Below, piece after piece: positions 45,361-54,347 of a stretch of 64,000 bases of DNA. The notes beneath the pieces were generated by a model. That model saw only the letters and a program-made list of their open reading frames with translations. It did not search any database and was not told where the DNA came from. This stretch comes from Campylobacter magnus. GTDB taxonomy: Bacteria; Campylobacterota; Campylobacteria; Campylobacterales; Campylobacteraceae. Position 1 is the first letter of the stretch, and each line of letters begins with the position of its first letter. The translations under genes and the position numbers were made by a program. Location of the stretch: positions 1 to 64,000 of the forward strand of contig NZ_JAQSLK010000004.1 in the NCBI RefSeq assembly GCF_028649595.1, given 5' to 3'.

Positions 45361-46506
45361 TTACGCTCTTTTCTCAATCGGCACGAAGGCTTGATTTTCT
45401 GGCCCTGTGTACTCGCTGCTTGGGCGAATTAGCTTATTATCAGCTCTTTGCTCAAAAATATGCGCTAACCAGCCAGTAATTCTACTCATAATGAAAATCG
45501 GAGTAAAATACTCAGTCTTTATGCCCATGAAATGATACGCTGATGCGCTGTAAAAATCAAGATTTGGGAATAGTTTTTTCTCATCCCACATGATTTTTTC
45601 TATTCTCTCGCTCACTGGGAATAAAGTCGTATCGCCTACATCCTCAGCTAGTTTTTTGCTCCACTCTTTTATCACTACATTTCTAGGGTCGTGTGTGGTA
45701 TAAACTCTATGCCCAAAGCCCATTACAAGCTCTTTATTTGCTAGTTTTTGGCGCAAGCCAGCCTCAGCCTCATCTGGGCTTTTATACTGACTGATTAGCT
45801 CCATAGCAGCCTCGTTTGCCCCACCATGAAGTGGCCCTCTAAGTGCGCCTATTGCTCCGCTAATAGCTGAGAAAACATCGCTTAGAGTAGCAGTTATCAC
45901 ACGAGATGTAAAGGTTGAAGCGTTAAACTCATGCTCAGCATAAAGAATAAGGCTAACATTCATCGCATCTACCCATAGCTTTTTAGGCTCTTTGTTATGA
46001 AGTTTTTCTAAAAAATAGCCTGCTATGCTATCTTGATTTGAGCTTGTATCTAGCTCTTTGCCATCTTCGTGCCAGTGATGCCAAAATAGCAAAATTGATG
46101 GGAAAATGCCAAGCAGACGAATTCCTACCCTTAGCTGGTCAGGAAAGTGCTTAGGCAGCTCTTGTTTTTCGCTCTCCAAGCAGCCTAGCATAGAACATCC
46201 TGTTCTCATCATATCCATAGGATGAGCATCTTTTGGGATTAGTTTTAGCGTCTCGCGCATAACTGGGCTTAGGTGACGAGCTGACATTAAAGAGGCTTTA
46301 AACTCTTTTAGCTCAGCTTTGTTTGGCAAATGCCCAATTAAAAGCAAATGCGCTACTTCTTCAAACTCGCAGTTTTTAGCCAGGTCGTAGATATCATATC
46401 CACGGTAGTTTAGCCCATGGCCTGTGCCACAAGTACAAATCGCTGATTTGCCAGCTGTTACACCAGCAAGTCCTCCGGTTTTAACTTTTTTTGGTTGTTC
46501 GCTCAT
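45361..46506 (-). CDS. prpC: 2-methylcitrate synthase
   Basis: Citrate synthase superfamily, 381 residues, without the N-terminal extension of the GltA at 16143. Condenses propionyl-CoA with oxaloacetate. Landmarks are GHGLNYRGYDIYDLA near residue 28, YAEHEFNASTFTSRV, GPLHGGANEAAME, and the active-site loop MGFGHRVYTTHDPRN. The SVxPRSP-like C-terminus of citrate synthases is replaced by a short PENQAFVPIEKRA tail. Placement between prpB and prpD fixes the assignment. AAAGGGAG precedes the ATG. Confidence 0.93.
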   Translation of the reverse strand: MSEQPKKVKTGGLAGVTAGKSAICTCGTGHGLNYRGYDIYDLAKNCEFEEVAHLLLIGHLPNKAELKEFKASLMSARHLSPVMRETLKLIPKDAHPMDMMRTGCSMLGCLESEKQELPKHFPDQLRVGIRLLGIFPSILLFWHHWHEDGKELDTSSNQDSIAGYFLEKLHNKEPKKLWVDAMNVSLILYAEHEFNASTFTSRVITATLSDVFSAISGAIGALRGPLHGGANEAAMELISQYKSPDEAEAGLRQKLANKELVMGFGHRVYTTHDPRNVVIKEWSKKLAEDVGDTTLFPVSERIEKIMWDEKKLFPNLDFYSASAYHFMGIKTEYFTPIFIMSRITGWLAHIFEQRADNKLIRPSSEYTGPENQAFVPIEKRA

Positions 46507-46571
46507 TTTTTCTCCCTTTTTTTAGTAAAATGATTTAAACTAAAATTCCTAGGAATTCTAAGATATTTTTA

Positions 46572-46665
46572 GCTCGCTTTTAGGCTAGATAAATCTAGCC
46601 TAGCTCGCTATTTTTTAGGGTCTAACGACCCTTAACCCTTAGGGGCTGCCGCCCCTAAAACCCCG
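46572..46665 (+). repeat. GCTCGCTTT hairpin module, copy 6
   Basis: GCTCGCTTT followed by a near-perfect inverted repeat TAGGCTAGAT/ATCTAGCCTA, then AGGGT-CTAACG-ACCCT and AGGGGC-TGCC-GCCCCT hairpins, ending AAAACCCCG. The last hairpin is the same as 203-216 in copy 1. Confidence 0.65.
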
Positions 46666-46724
46666 CTTTTAGAATTCCCTAGGGAATTCTAAAATTCGCA
46701 CAGTCCTTTAAACTTCGCGGTAGT

Positions 46725-46948
46725 GGCTGTTAAAATTAAAGCGCAGCACTTGCGCCTAGTGTGCGAAATAAAGGCGCAGGACTAGCCGTGGGGTCGTGTC
46801 TGCGGTAGCAGCTGGCAAAATTTCGTGCCGATTTTTCAAGCCTTAGCGCAGAAAAACGGTGCGAAAGTTTTGCCAGAGCGACTGGGCTGTCCAAGCCTTT
46901 ATTTCGTGCAATAGGCGTAAGAGCTCCGCTAGCCTATTAAAAACAGCC
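46725..46948 (+). ncRNA. Structured repeat element D
   Basis: Copy D. Base stem GGCTGTT (46725-46731) with AACAGCC (46942-46948). Long stem of 26 bp, 46750-46775 with 46895-46920: three G-U pairs and one mismatch, no sequence similarity to the long stems of A-C. Inner stem 46814-46830 with 46857-46874 has the shared bulge plus two more G-U pairs. CTGC-GGTA-GCAG hairpin, CTAGCCGTGG and TTTTTCAAGC conserved. It ends 3 bp from the prpB stop and is read antisense to prpB and prpC. Confidence 0.7.
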
Positions 46949-46950
46949 TA

Positions 46951-47820
46951 TTATTTCTTAAACAGCTCATCTAACTTCTTCTCAAAGTCATGATAACCTA
47001 GCATCTCATATAACTCATCTCTAGTTTGCATTTTCTCAATGCTAGCTTTTTGATGACCATGTGCGATGATGTCTTTAAATACTTCAAGCGCTGCTTTATT
47101 CATCGCACGAAACGCTGAGAGTGGATAAAGCACCATAGAAATTCCCACCCCAGCAAGCTCTGTGGTGCTAAAATACGGAGTTTTGCCAAACTCAGTGATA
47201 TTTGCTAGCACTGGCACTTTAATAGCACTTGTAAATTGCTTGTATTCTTCTAGTGTGTGAATAGCCTCGGCAAATATCATATCAGCTCCGGCCTCTACAT
47301 ACGCTGCTGCACGATCTAGCGCTGCTGCTTGCCCCTCGCTAGCATGAGCATCGGTCCTAGCCATGATCACAAACTCGCTATCAATGCGACCATCTACGGC
47401 TGCTTTTATGCGATCACACATTTCATCTTTGCTTACTAGTTCTTTATTTGGGCGGTGTCCGCAGCGTTTTTGGGCTACTTGGTCTTCTATATGACATGCT
47501 GCTGCGCCTGCTCTTGTTAGTTCTTTTATGGTTCTAGCGATATTAAACGCTCCACCCCAGCCAGTATCAGCATCTACTAAAAGCGGCAAATCACTAGCTG
47601 CTGTGATGCGGCGCACATCAATACATACATCTTCAAGGTTTGTCATACCAAGGTCAGGCAGACCGATACTTGCGTTTGCTACGCCAGCTCCACTTAGATA
47701 TAGAGCCTTTGCGCCTGATTTTTGCGCTTGTATTGCGCTATAAGCGTTGATTACACCTAGGATTTGAAGTGGGTTGTTGTTTTTTACCGCTTCGCGAAAT
47801 TTTTTACCTGCACTTGTCAT
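46951..47820 (-). CDS. prpB: 2-methylisocitrate lyase
   Basis: Cleaves 2-methylisocitrate to pyruvate and succinate. 289 residues, isocitrate lyase/PEP mutase fold. The catalytic cysteine lies in [12 protein letters not shown] near residue 120, and [15 protein letters not shown] carries metal-binding aspartates. Family opening [19 protein letters not shown] is intact. First gene of the prp group on the minus strand, with AAGGAG before the ATG and a 355-bp AT-rich divergent region to the pyruvate oxidoreductase. Confidence 0.95.
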   Translation of the reverse strand: MTSAGKKFREAVKNNNPLQILGVINAYSAIQAQKSGAKALYLSGAGVANASIGLPDLGMTNLEDVCIDVRRITAASDLPLLVDADTGWGGAFNIARTIKELTRAGAAACHIEDQVAQKRCGHRPNKELVSKDEMCDRIKAAVDGRIDSEFVIMARTDAHASEGQAAALDRAAAYVEAGADMIFAEAIHTLEEYKQFTSAIKVPVLANITEFGKTPYFSTTELAGVGISMVLYPLSAFRAMNKAALEVFKDIIAHGHQKASIEKMQTRDELYEMLGYHDFEKKLDELFKK

Positions 47821-48175
47821 GCTACTCCTTTTTGTTACTTTGCCTTTTTTGGCTAAGCGAAGTATAGGATAAACTTAGGGAATTCTAGAGTGGTTTTGTT
47901 ACAAAAAGTATAAAATTTTTAAATTTTTGTTACTTTTCGTAACTTAGTAGCCAAAATTCATTAAATTCATAAAAACTTAAATTATAAAATTAAGTCAATT
48001 TTTTAATATTTTTTTAAGCTAAAATAACTTTGTGTAAAAATGTAACAAAATATACAAAAAATTTAAAAAATTTTGATTTTATATTATTTTTTCAATTTTT
48101 TTCTGTAATAATCAAAAATTTATTTTATTTTCACTATAATTATACATTCACAGTTTACTTAAAGGACATTTTTGC
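47821..48175. promoter_or_regulatory. Divergent prpB / pyruvate oxidoreductase promoter region
   Basis: Very AT-rich, and almost free of the palindromes found elsewhere. TATAAT at 48135-48140 fits the oxidoreductase promoter, followed by AAAGGAC (48161-48167) as ribosome site. An imperfect inverted repeat, TTGTTAC-TTTTC-GTAACTTAG (47933-47952 region), and a second GTTACAAAA upstream (47898) could be operator half-sites for a regulator of the prp genes. Confidence 0.5.
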
Positions 48176-51100
48176 ATGAAAAAAGTTTATAAAACCATGG
48201 ATGGCTGCGAGGCTGCAGCTTATGCAAGCTACGCATTTACCGAGGTTGCTGGTATTTATCCTATAACTCCTAGTTCGCCGATTGCTGAGTATGTGGATGC
48301 TTGGGCAGCAGCTGGGATGAAAAATCTTTTTAATATGCCAGTAAAGGTTGTAGAGATGCAAAGCGAGGCCGGTGCTGCAGGCTCAGTACACGGCAGCCTT
48401 CAAGCTGGGGCTCTTACTGCGACTTACACAGCGTCTCAAGGACTTTTGTTAAAAATTCCAAATATGTATAAAATCGCTGGCGAGCTACTGCCTTGCGTGA
48501 TGCATGTTACGGCTCGCAGCCTTGCTACGCACGCTCTTAGCATTTTTGGCGACCACCAAGACATTTATGCATGTCGTGGCACAGGCTTTGCTATGCTAGC
48601 TTCTCACAGCGTCCAAGAGGTCATGGACTTAGCTGGTGTGGCGCATTTAAGTGCGATTAAAGGCAGAGTGCCTTTTATGCACTTTTTTGATGGTTTTCGC
48701 ACCAGCCACGAGATACAAAAGATAGAAGTAATGGACTACAAAGTCTTTGATGAACTGCTTGATAGACAAGCGGTGGCTGATTTTAGAGCTAGGGCTCTAA
48801 GTCCAGAAAACCCACAAACAAAAGGCACAGCGCAAAACGATGATATTTATTTTCAAATGCGCGAGGCACAAAATAGCTATTATAATGCTTTGCCTGATAT
48901 TGTGGCTGATTATATGAAAAAAATCAGCGAGGTTACAGGGCGAAACTACGCTCCTTTTGTCTACTACGGCGACCCTGAGGCTAGCGATATAATAGTAGCT
49001 ATGGGCTCAGTATGCGAGTGCGCAAAAGAAGTAATAGATCATCTAAGAGCTAAGGGAGAAAAGGTAGGAATTCTCTGCGTTCATCTATACCGCCCATTTA
49101 GCGAAAAATACTTCTTTGAGGCCCTGCCAAAAAGCGTAAAACGCATAGCAGTGCTTGATCGCACCAAAGAGCCAGGCAGCGTAGGCGAGCCACTATATAC
49201 TGATGTTTGTGCTCTATTTGCTAACAAGCAAAACGCCCCAAAAATAATAGGCGGTCGCTATGGTCTAAGCTCAAAAGATGTAAACCCAGACCAAATCATC
49301 GCAGTATATGAAAACCTAGCTAAAAATGAGAGCAAAAACCACTTTACAATAGGTATAAACGATGATGTAACCTTTACTAGCTTAGAGCTTGGCGAGAAAA
49401 TCAGCCTAGCAAATGATGATTGCGTGGAGTGCTTATTTTACGGACTTGGCAGCGATGGCACTGTGGGGGCAAACAAAAACTCTATTAAAATCATCGGTGA
49501 TAAAACTGATTTTTACGCACAAGCGTATTTTGCCTATGATAGCAAAAAATCAGGCGGCTACACTCGCTCTCACCTACGCTTTAGCAAAAAGCCTATTCGC
49601 TCAACCTATCTAGTATCAAACGCTGATTTTATCGCTTGTAGCGTCCCAGCTTACCTTGATATCTATGATGTAGTAGGTGGGATAAAAGAAGGTGGAGTTT
49701 TTCTACTAAACTCTATTTGGGATGCTAAAAAAACCATAGAAAAAATCCCAAATAGCGTAAAAAAAATCCTAGCCCAGCGCAAAGCAAAGTTTTTTATCAT
49801 AAATGCTACCAAATTAGCTAGGCAAATAGGGCTAAAAGGTCGCACAAATACTATAATGCAATCAGCATTTTTTAAGCTAGCTGATATCATACCATACAGC
49901 GAGGCTCAAAAATACATGAAAGAATACGCCTTTAAAGCCTATCACAAAAAAGGCGATGATATAGTAGAGATGAACTACAAAGCAATCGATGAGGGTGCTA
50001 GCGAGCTAGTAGAGATAGCAGTAGATCCAGCGTGGGCGAGCTTAGATGATACTAGCGCAAACTTGAATTCCTACAAAGGCAGCGAGTTTGTAGAAAAAAT
50101 CGCAAAAGTAATGAACGCTGCAAAAGGCGACGAGCTGCCAGTCTCAGCGTTTAAAGGATATGAGGACGGAGCCTTCCCTGGCGGCACTACGCAGTATGAA
50201 AAGCGTGGTGTTGGCGTCATGGTACCAAAATGGATAAAAGAAAATTGTATCCAATGTAACCAGTGTGCCTTTGTCTGTCCACATGCTGTAATAAGGCCAT
50301 TTCTCATAAACGAAGACGAGATGGCAGCAGCACCGCAAGGCGTAAAAGAGAACTACTTAGATGCTAAGGGCAAAGAGCTAAAAGAGCTAAAATACAAAAT
50401 TCAAGTAAGTCCGCTTGATTGCACCGGCTGTGAGCTGTGTGCCCAAAACTGCCCTAGCAAAGAAAAATCTCTTGTCATGGTGCCTTTTGAGGAGCAAAAA
50501 TACGAGCAAGAAAATGCTGATTATTTATTTAACAAAGTGCGATATAAAGATGATCTCATTAGCAAAGAAAACGTAAAAGGCGCAATGTTTGCCGAGCCGT
50601 TATTTGAGTTTCACGGAGCTTGTCCGGGCTGTGGCGAGACGCCTTATATCACAACGATAACTAGGCTTTTTGGAGAAAATTTGATAGTAGCAAACGCCAC
50701 AGGCTGTAGCTCGATCTATGGTGGCTCAGCCCCTAGCATGCCGTATAAAGCCAGCCAAAACGGCAAGGGCGTAGCGTGGGCAAACTCGCTATTTGAGGAT
50801 AATGCTGAGTTTGGACTAGGTATGAAAATAGCAAATGATACCATGCGCGCTCGCATACAAAATATCATGCTTGAGAGCAAAGATAGCGTGCCAAACGCTC
50901 TTAGTGCGCTATTTACCGACTGGATAGAAAATAAAGATGACGCCCTGCTAGCTAGCCAAATAAAAGACAAACTCGTGCCGCTTTTGCAAGCAAATAAGGA
51001 TAATAAAGCCTGTGAGCAGCTTTTTGAGCTTAAAAATTTCTTAACCAAGAACTCTCAGTGGATCATAGGTGGCGATGGCTGGGCGTATGATATAGGCTAT

Positions 51101-51721
51101 GGTGGGCTTGATCACATTCTCTCAAGTGGCGAAAATCTAAATATCCTAGTGCTAGATACCGAAGTCTACTCAAACACCGGCGGACAAAGCTCAAAATCAA
51201 GCCACACAGGCTCTATTGCGCAATTTAGCGCCTCTGGTAAGGCTGGGTTTAAAAAAGATCTAGGGCGAATTGCTATGAGTAATGGCAAGGTTTTTATCGC
51301 TCAAATCAACTCAAACGCAAATCAAAGCGCTATGATAAAGGCTCTACTAGCCGCCGAGGCTTATGATGGCGTAAGTCTCATCATCGCTTATAGTCCGTGC
51401 ATCGCTCATGGTATAAAAGGCGGTCTTAGCCACAGCGGCAAACAAGGCGAGCTAGCCACAAAGTGCGGCTACTGGCCTACATATATTTATGACCCAAGGC
51501 TCATTGATGAGGGTAAAAATCCGCTAAAAATCACAAGCCCTGAGCCAAAATGGGATAGCTATGATGAGTTTTTGATGAACGAAACTCGCTACGCAAGCCT
51601 TAAAAAGCTAAATCCACAGCACGCAGCGGCTTTGTATGAAGCAAATAAAAAAGACGCGAGGCGCAGATACAAAGAGCTAAAACGCCTAGCAAGTTTGGAT
51701 TATAGCGACGAGCTTGAATAG
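48176..51721 (+). CDS. nifJ: Pyruvate:flavodoxin/ferredoxin oxidoreductase
   Basis: Single-chain enzyme of 1181 residues oxidising pyruvate to acetyl-CoA and CO2. Order: domain I with GIYPITPSSPIAEYVD; gamma and delta regions; two [4Fe-4S] motifs, CIQCNQCAFVCPHAV and CTGCELCAQNCPSKE near residues 690-760; then the TPP domain with HGACPGCGETPY, ATGCSSIYGGSAPS and GDGWAYDIGYGGLDH near 965. It is the sole pyruvate dehydrogenase route in Campylobacter. Divergent from prpB, which produces pyruvate; the shared promoter region may link them. Confidence 0.96.
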   Translation: MKKVYKTMDGCEAAAYASYAFTEVAGIYPITPSSPIAEYVDAWAAAGMKNLFNMPVKVVEMQSEAGAAGSVHGSLQAGALTATYTASQGLLLKIPNMYKIAGELLPCVMHVTARSLATHALSIFGDHQDIYACRGTGFAMLASHSVQEVMDLAGVAHLSAIKGRVPFMHFFDGFRTSHEIQKIEVMDYKVFDELLDRQAVADFRARALSPENPQTKGTAQNDDIYFQMREAQNSYYNALPDIVADYMKKISEVTGRNYAPFVYYGDPEASDIIVAMGSVCECAKEVIDHLRAKGEKVGILCVHLYRPFSEKYFFEALPKSVKRIAVLDRTKEPGSVGEPLYTDVCALFANKQNAPKIIGGRYGLSSKDVNPDQIIAVYENLAKNESKNHFTIGINDDVTFTSLELGEKISLANDDCVECLFYGLGSDGTVGANKNSIKIIGDKTDFYAQAYFAYDSKKSGGYTRSHLRFSKKPIRSTYLVSNADFIACSVPAYLDIYDVVGGIKEGGVFLLNSIWDAKKTIEKIPNSVKKILAQRKAKFFIINATKLARQIGLKGRTNTIMQSAFFKLADIIPYSEAQKYMKEYAFKAYHKKGDDIVEMNYKAIDEGASELVEIAVDPAWASLDDTSANLNSYKGSEFVEKIAKVMNAAKGDELPVSAFKGYEDGAFPGGTTQYEKRGVGVMVPKWIKENCIQCNQCAFVCPHAVIRPFLINEDEMAAAPQGVKENYLDAKGKELKELKYKIQVSPLDCTGCELCAQNCPSKEKSLVMVPFEEQKYEQENADYLFNKVRYKDDLISKENVKGAMFAEPLFEFHGACPGCGETPYITTITRLFGENLIVANATGCSSIYGGSAPSMPYKASQNGKGVAWANSLFEDNAEFGLGMKIANDTMRARIQNIMLESKDSVPNALSALFTDWIENKDDALLASQIKDKLVPLLQANKDNKACEQLFELKNFLTKNSQWIIGGDGWAYDIGYGGLDHILSSGENLNILVLDTEVYSNTGGQSSKSSHTGSIAQFSASGKAGFKKDLGRIAMSNGKVFIAQINSNANQSAMIKALLAAEAYDGVSLIIAYSPCIAHGIKGGLSHSGKQGELATKCGYWPTYIYDPRLIDEGKNPLKITSPEPKWDSYDEFLMNETRYASLKKLNPQHAAALYEANKKDARRRYKELKRLASLDYSDELE

Positions 51722-51975
51722 GCTTAGGAATTCTAGAATTCCCTAGAGGCGAGGTTGTCTAGAATTCCATACTATGTCATCCTCGGGCTTTGCTTTTTGT
51801 GTCATCCCCCAGCTCCTTTTGGGGGATCTCTATGGGGAATTCTAGAATTTCGTCATTGCGGGGCTTGAAAAAGCCGAAGCAATCTTTAAGGAATTCTAGA
51901 TTTTTGCTACCCTTTAAACTTCGCGGTAGCGATAATAAAAGCTAAGGAATTCTAAATTCTTTGTGATGAGATCCC
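51722..51975. repeat. Mixed repeat spacer
   Basis: Contains dispersed palindromes, two GTCATCCCCC/TCGGGC type elements (51773-51835), a CGTCATTGCGGGGCTTG element (51847-51880), and a CCTTTAAACTTCGCGGTAGCG fragment (51911-51931) that resembles the leader of structured elements B-D. No gene. Confidence 0.75.
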
Positions 51976-52158
51976 CTAGTTTTGGATTATAATTATTTCA
52001 TCATCTTTTGCGTCTGGATTTAAAGATACCTTCTTTAACTCTTTTCTATTTTTATACGCCATATCAGCTAAATACGCACCATCATTAATAATTATTTGAC
52101 CCTCAGGTGTAGGTTTTCCGTTTTCGTTAAACATTTTGATTTTTTTAATTGTTGCCAT
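51976..52158 (-). CDS. 60-residue protein, possible effector N-terminal fragment
   Basis: Starts MATIKKIKMFNENGKPTPEG and includes INDGAYLADMAYKNRKEL, ending DDEIIIIQN. AAGGAG precedes the ATG, which overlaps the upstream membrane protein gene. The AYLADMAYKN stretch resembles the beginning of class 3 lipase-like secreted proteins, and its end falls close to a repeat, so it may be a truncated effector start. It could also be a complete small protein. Unrecognised. Confidence 0.55.
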   Translation of the reverse strand: MATIKKIKMFNENGKPTPEGQIIINDGAYLADMAYKNRKELKKVSLNPDAKDDEIIIIQN

Positions 52159-52879
52159 TGTTTTCTCCTTTTTGGCTAGATTTTAGATTTCTTAAATGTT
52201 CAAATACTTCTTTATTTGTTAAAGATTTTAAAGAAAAAGCTCTATAAGGTGAGTGTGTAGTATTTAAATTTTCAAAATAATTTAGAAATAAACTTTTGCC
52301 ATAATAAGGTGCATATACATTTGCTACCACGATTTTTTCGCCATTTCTTGTAGTAAAGAAATGATGTTGTAGTTGTCTTGGAAGTGGCATAAAAGGACAG
52401 CTAAAAATATCTTTAATACATTTTTTTCTATTTTCACTATAACCATAAGTCACACTAGTTGTATTACCATCAAAAAGCTCATCTACAATCTCTATATCAT
52501 ACATAGTTTTATCTTTTGTAAGAGAGTGAAAAAGTATCCTTTGAGGCACTTCCATTTCCCAAATGATAAAAAGCGTAGCCACCAAACCTATATAAAAACG
52601 CACTTTGCTAGTCCTTTCGTTTAAATAAAAACGAAGCACCCAAAGCGGTGTACCTATCACATATCCAGCCAGAAACAATAAATAAAGCGTATGATCGGTA
52701 TCTATAGCGTAACAATAAACAGCACAAAACCCCACAAAAACAAACAAAAACACAGAGAGTAAAATCTGGAATTTAAGCTTAATATTTAAGCTCATCGCAG
52801 AGCTTATCGCCATCGCCCAAAAATACGGAAAAAAATAAACAAAAATAAAAATAAAAAACGGCAATAGAAATATACCCAC
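52145..52879 (-). CDS. Membrane protein, unknown
   Basis: 244 residues from a GTG start with GGGAG upstream. Four membrane helices lie in the first 110 residues, followed by a soluble C-terminal domain with two cysteines (RKKCIKDIFSC). It overlaps the 60-residue gene by 14 bp. AT-rich composition and pairing with a small effector-like gene suggest an immunity or accessory role. That is a guess. Not recognised. Confidence 0.6.
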   Translation of the reverse strand: MGIFLLPFFIFIFVYFFPYFWAMAISSAMSLNIKLKFQILLSVFLFVFVGFCAVYCYAIDTDHTLYLLFLAGYVIGTPLWVLRFYLNERTSKVRFYIGLVATLFIIWEMEVPQRILFHSLTKDKTMYDIEIVDELFDGNTTSVTYGYSENRKKCIKDIFSCPFMPLPRQLQHHFFTTRNGEKIVVANVYAPYYGKSLFLNYFENLNTTHSPYRAFSLKSLTNKEVFEHLRNLKSSQKGENNGNN

Positions 52880-53296
52880 AATATCTCCCTCTTAAAAAAC
52901 CACTATTCTAATGGTTTTCTATTATAACTTTCTTTGAAATTCTAGAATTCAAAACACCAAAAAGCCAAATTCTAGAATTTAGCCCACACCAAATACACAA
53001 ATGCCCAAATTCTAAAATTCTCTCTCGCAATGACGGAATTTTGGACGGAATTTTAGAATTCCTAGGGAATTCTAACTCGCGCTGTCCTTTGGGTTTTGCG
53101 GTGGCGGCTGTTAAAAGACTAGGGAATTCTAGAATTTTCGTCATTGCGAGCGAAGCGAAGCAATCTCTAGGAATTCCAAATTTATCCTTAGGAATTCTAG
53201 AATTCCTAGAGTGGAGATCCCCCGATCAAGTCGGGGGATGACAAAGACTAGCGAATTCTAAACTCGCTCCAGCAGCTAGCCGCCGTAGGGCAAAGA
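52880..53296. repeat. Mixed repeat spacer
   Basis: Palindromes, two CGTCATTGCGAG elements (near 53024 on the minus strand and 53142 on the plus strand), a CGCGCTGTCCTTTGGGTTTTGCGG fragment related to the leaders of structured elements B-D (53074-53105), and an ATCCCCCGATCAAGTCGGGGGATGAC hairpin split at 53215-53240. No gene. Confidence 0.75.
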
Positions 53297-53851
53297 TTAA
53301 ATCAGCTTTCTTAACCTCAGCACCATATTTACCTTACCTACCGTTATGTGCATATCACGAGCGATTTCTTCAGCACTTTTGCCAGCGTTAAAGAGACTTT
53401 CTATCTTATCCTCCTCAGCGCTAAAGCTTGGTGGCGTTATCTTGCCTATGCTTTTGGTGCGCTCTTCAAGGTCTAGCATACGCTCTTCGTGGTCATTTGT
53501 AAAGTCATCTACGCTACTCTCTAAGCGGCGCAGGCTCTCTAGCATAGGCATCACACGGCTTGCTAGGGCTTCGTTTATGCGAGCATCTATACGGCGCGTG
53601 ATCTCTTCTAGGCTAAAGGCAGCCCCACTGCGAGAGCTACTAGCTGACGCCATCGCCACTGAGTTTAGCTCTTTTTTTAGCTCGCTTAGTTCTTTGTTTA
53701 GCTGGTAGTTGATTTGCATTAGTTTATCAAAGCTTTTTGTGTGATTTGAGAGCTTGTTTTGTAGTCCTTGTATCGTCATCCAGCCCCACGCAAGTCCTGC
53801 TAGGATTAACAGAGCCAAACTTATCATAATTAGCAAATCAATACTCATCAT
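53297..53851 (-). CDS. Membrane-anchored coiled-coil protein with HTH (DUF6115-like)
   Basis: 184 residues: one N-terminal membrane helix (about 6-26), a long coiled coil (about 30-125, with MDARINEAL-type heptads), and a C-terminal helix-turn-helix of the sort IEEIARDMHITVGKVNMVLRL. Architecture fits the Campylobacterota family I know as DUF6115, function unknown. The start overlaps the preceding gene end, so it is the third cistron after ubiA and a 169-residue protein. Confidence 0.7.
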   Translation of the reverse strand: MMSIDLLIMISLALLILAGLAWGWMTIQGLQNKLSNHTKSFDKLMQINYQLNKELSELKKELNSVAMASASSSRSGAAFSLEEITRRIDARINEALASRVMPMLESLRRLESSVDDFTNDHEERMLDLEERTKSIGKITPPSFSAEEDKIESLFNAGKSAEEIARDMHITVGKVNMVLRLRKLI

Positions 53852-54347
53852 TATCCTTTTGCTTTTTGGCTCTTATTGCGCCCATTTCATATCTGGCGAC
53901 ATTTGAAGCCCACTCTTTTTCATCAAATTTGCTTATGCGAGTGATTTTAGCTGTTTTTTCATCCACAGCCTCAAAAAAGAGTTTAATATTTTTATGTACA
54001 AAACCGCCTATCATCACTCTAGCAAAGTATTTTTTGCCAGTTTCTAAGCACGCATTTTCAAAGCCAAAGCCCTCATAGCCGATTTTATTAGCATTTTTTT
54101 CATTGCCTAGATTAGCAGAACTGTCCTTGCCACTAAGCATATTTTCAATGTTTTCAAGCTTTCTTAGCACCTCTGTTAGCACCTTTAGTGTAAGTGGGTC
54201 GGTGTTTTCTCCGCCTTCTTTTGCCTTTAGCATACTCATCCACTCATCAAGGCCATTGTGAGAGCTAGAAAACTCACTCTCAAAGCTACCATCATCAAGG
54301 CAAAAACTCACCTTTAATTCAGCACTAACAAATCTCATCTCATTCAT
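53838..54347 (-). CDS. Conserved hypothetical protein between ubiA and DUF6115-like
   Basis: 169 residues starting MNEMRFVSAELKVSF. The middle (about 40-80) is a helical LTEVLRKLENIENML segment; the second half, GKKYFARVMIGGFVHKNIKLFFEAV, has the beta-strand pattern of a PilZ-like or related barrel, though key PilZ RxxxR and DxSxxG residues are not evident. The ATG overlaps the ubiA stop (ATGA) and its own stop overlaps the next start, so the three are co-translated. Not recognised. Confidence 0.65.
   Translation of the reverse strand: MNEMRFVSAELKVSFCLDDGSFESEFSSSHNGLDEWMSMLKAKEGGENTDPLTLKVLTEVLRKLENIENMLSGKDSSANLGNEKNANKIGYEGFGFENACLETGKKYFARVMIGGFVHKNIKLFFEAVDEKTAKITRISKFDEKEWASNVARYEMGAIRAKKQKDNDEY

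Noticed and set aside
45063..45479. 138-codon frame and opposite-strand frames over 45109-45377
   Set aside because: They run across structured element C and into prpC; open frames result from GC-rich stems. Pairing explains the sequence better than coding.
42543..46948. Group II intron, retron or RNase P as identity of the structured elements
   Set aside because: I could not find domain V, a reverse transcriptase, or RNase P consensus motifs; four copies at one locus do not fit RNase P.
53041..53241. 66-codon frame
   Set aside because: Built from repeat elements; translates as repeated ILEF/NSR segments.
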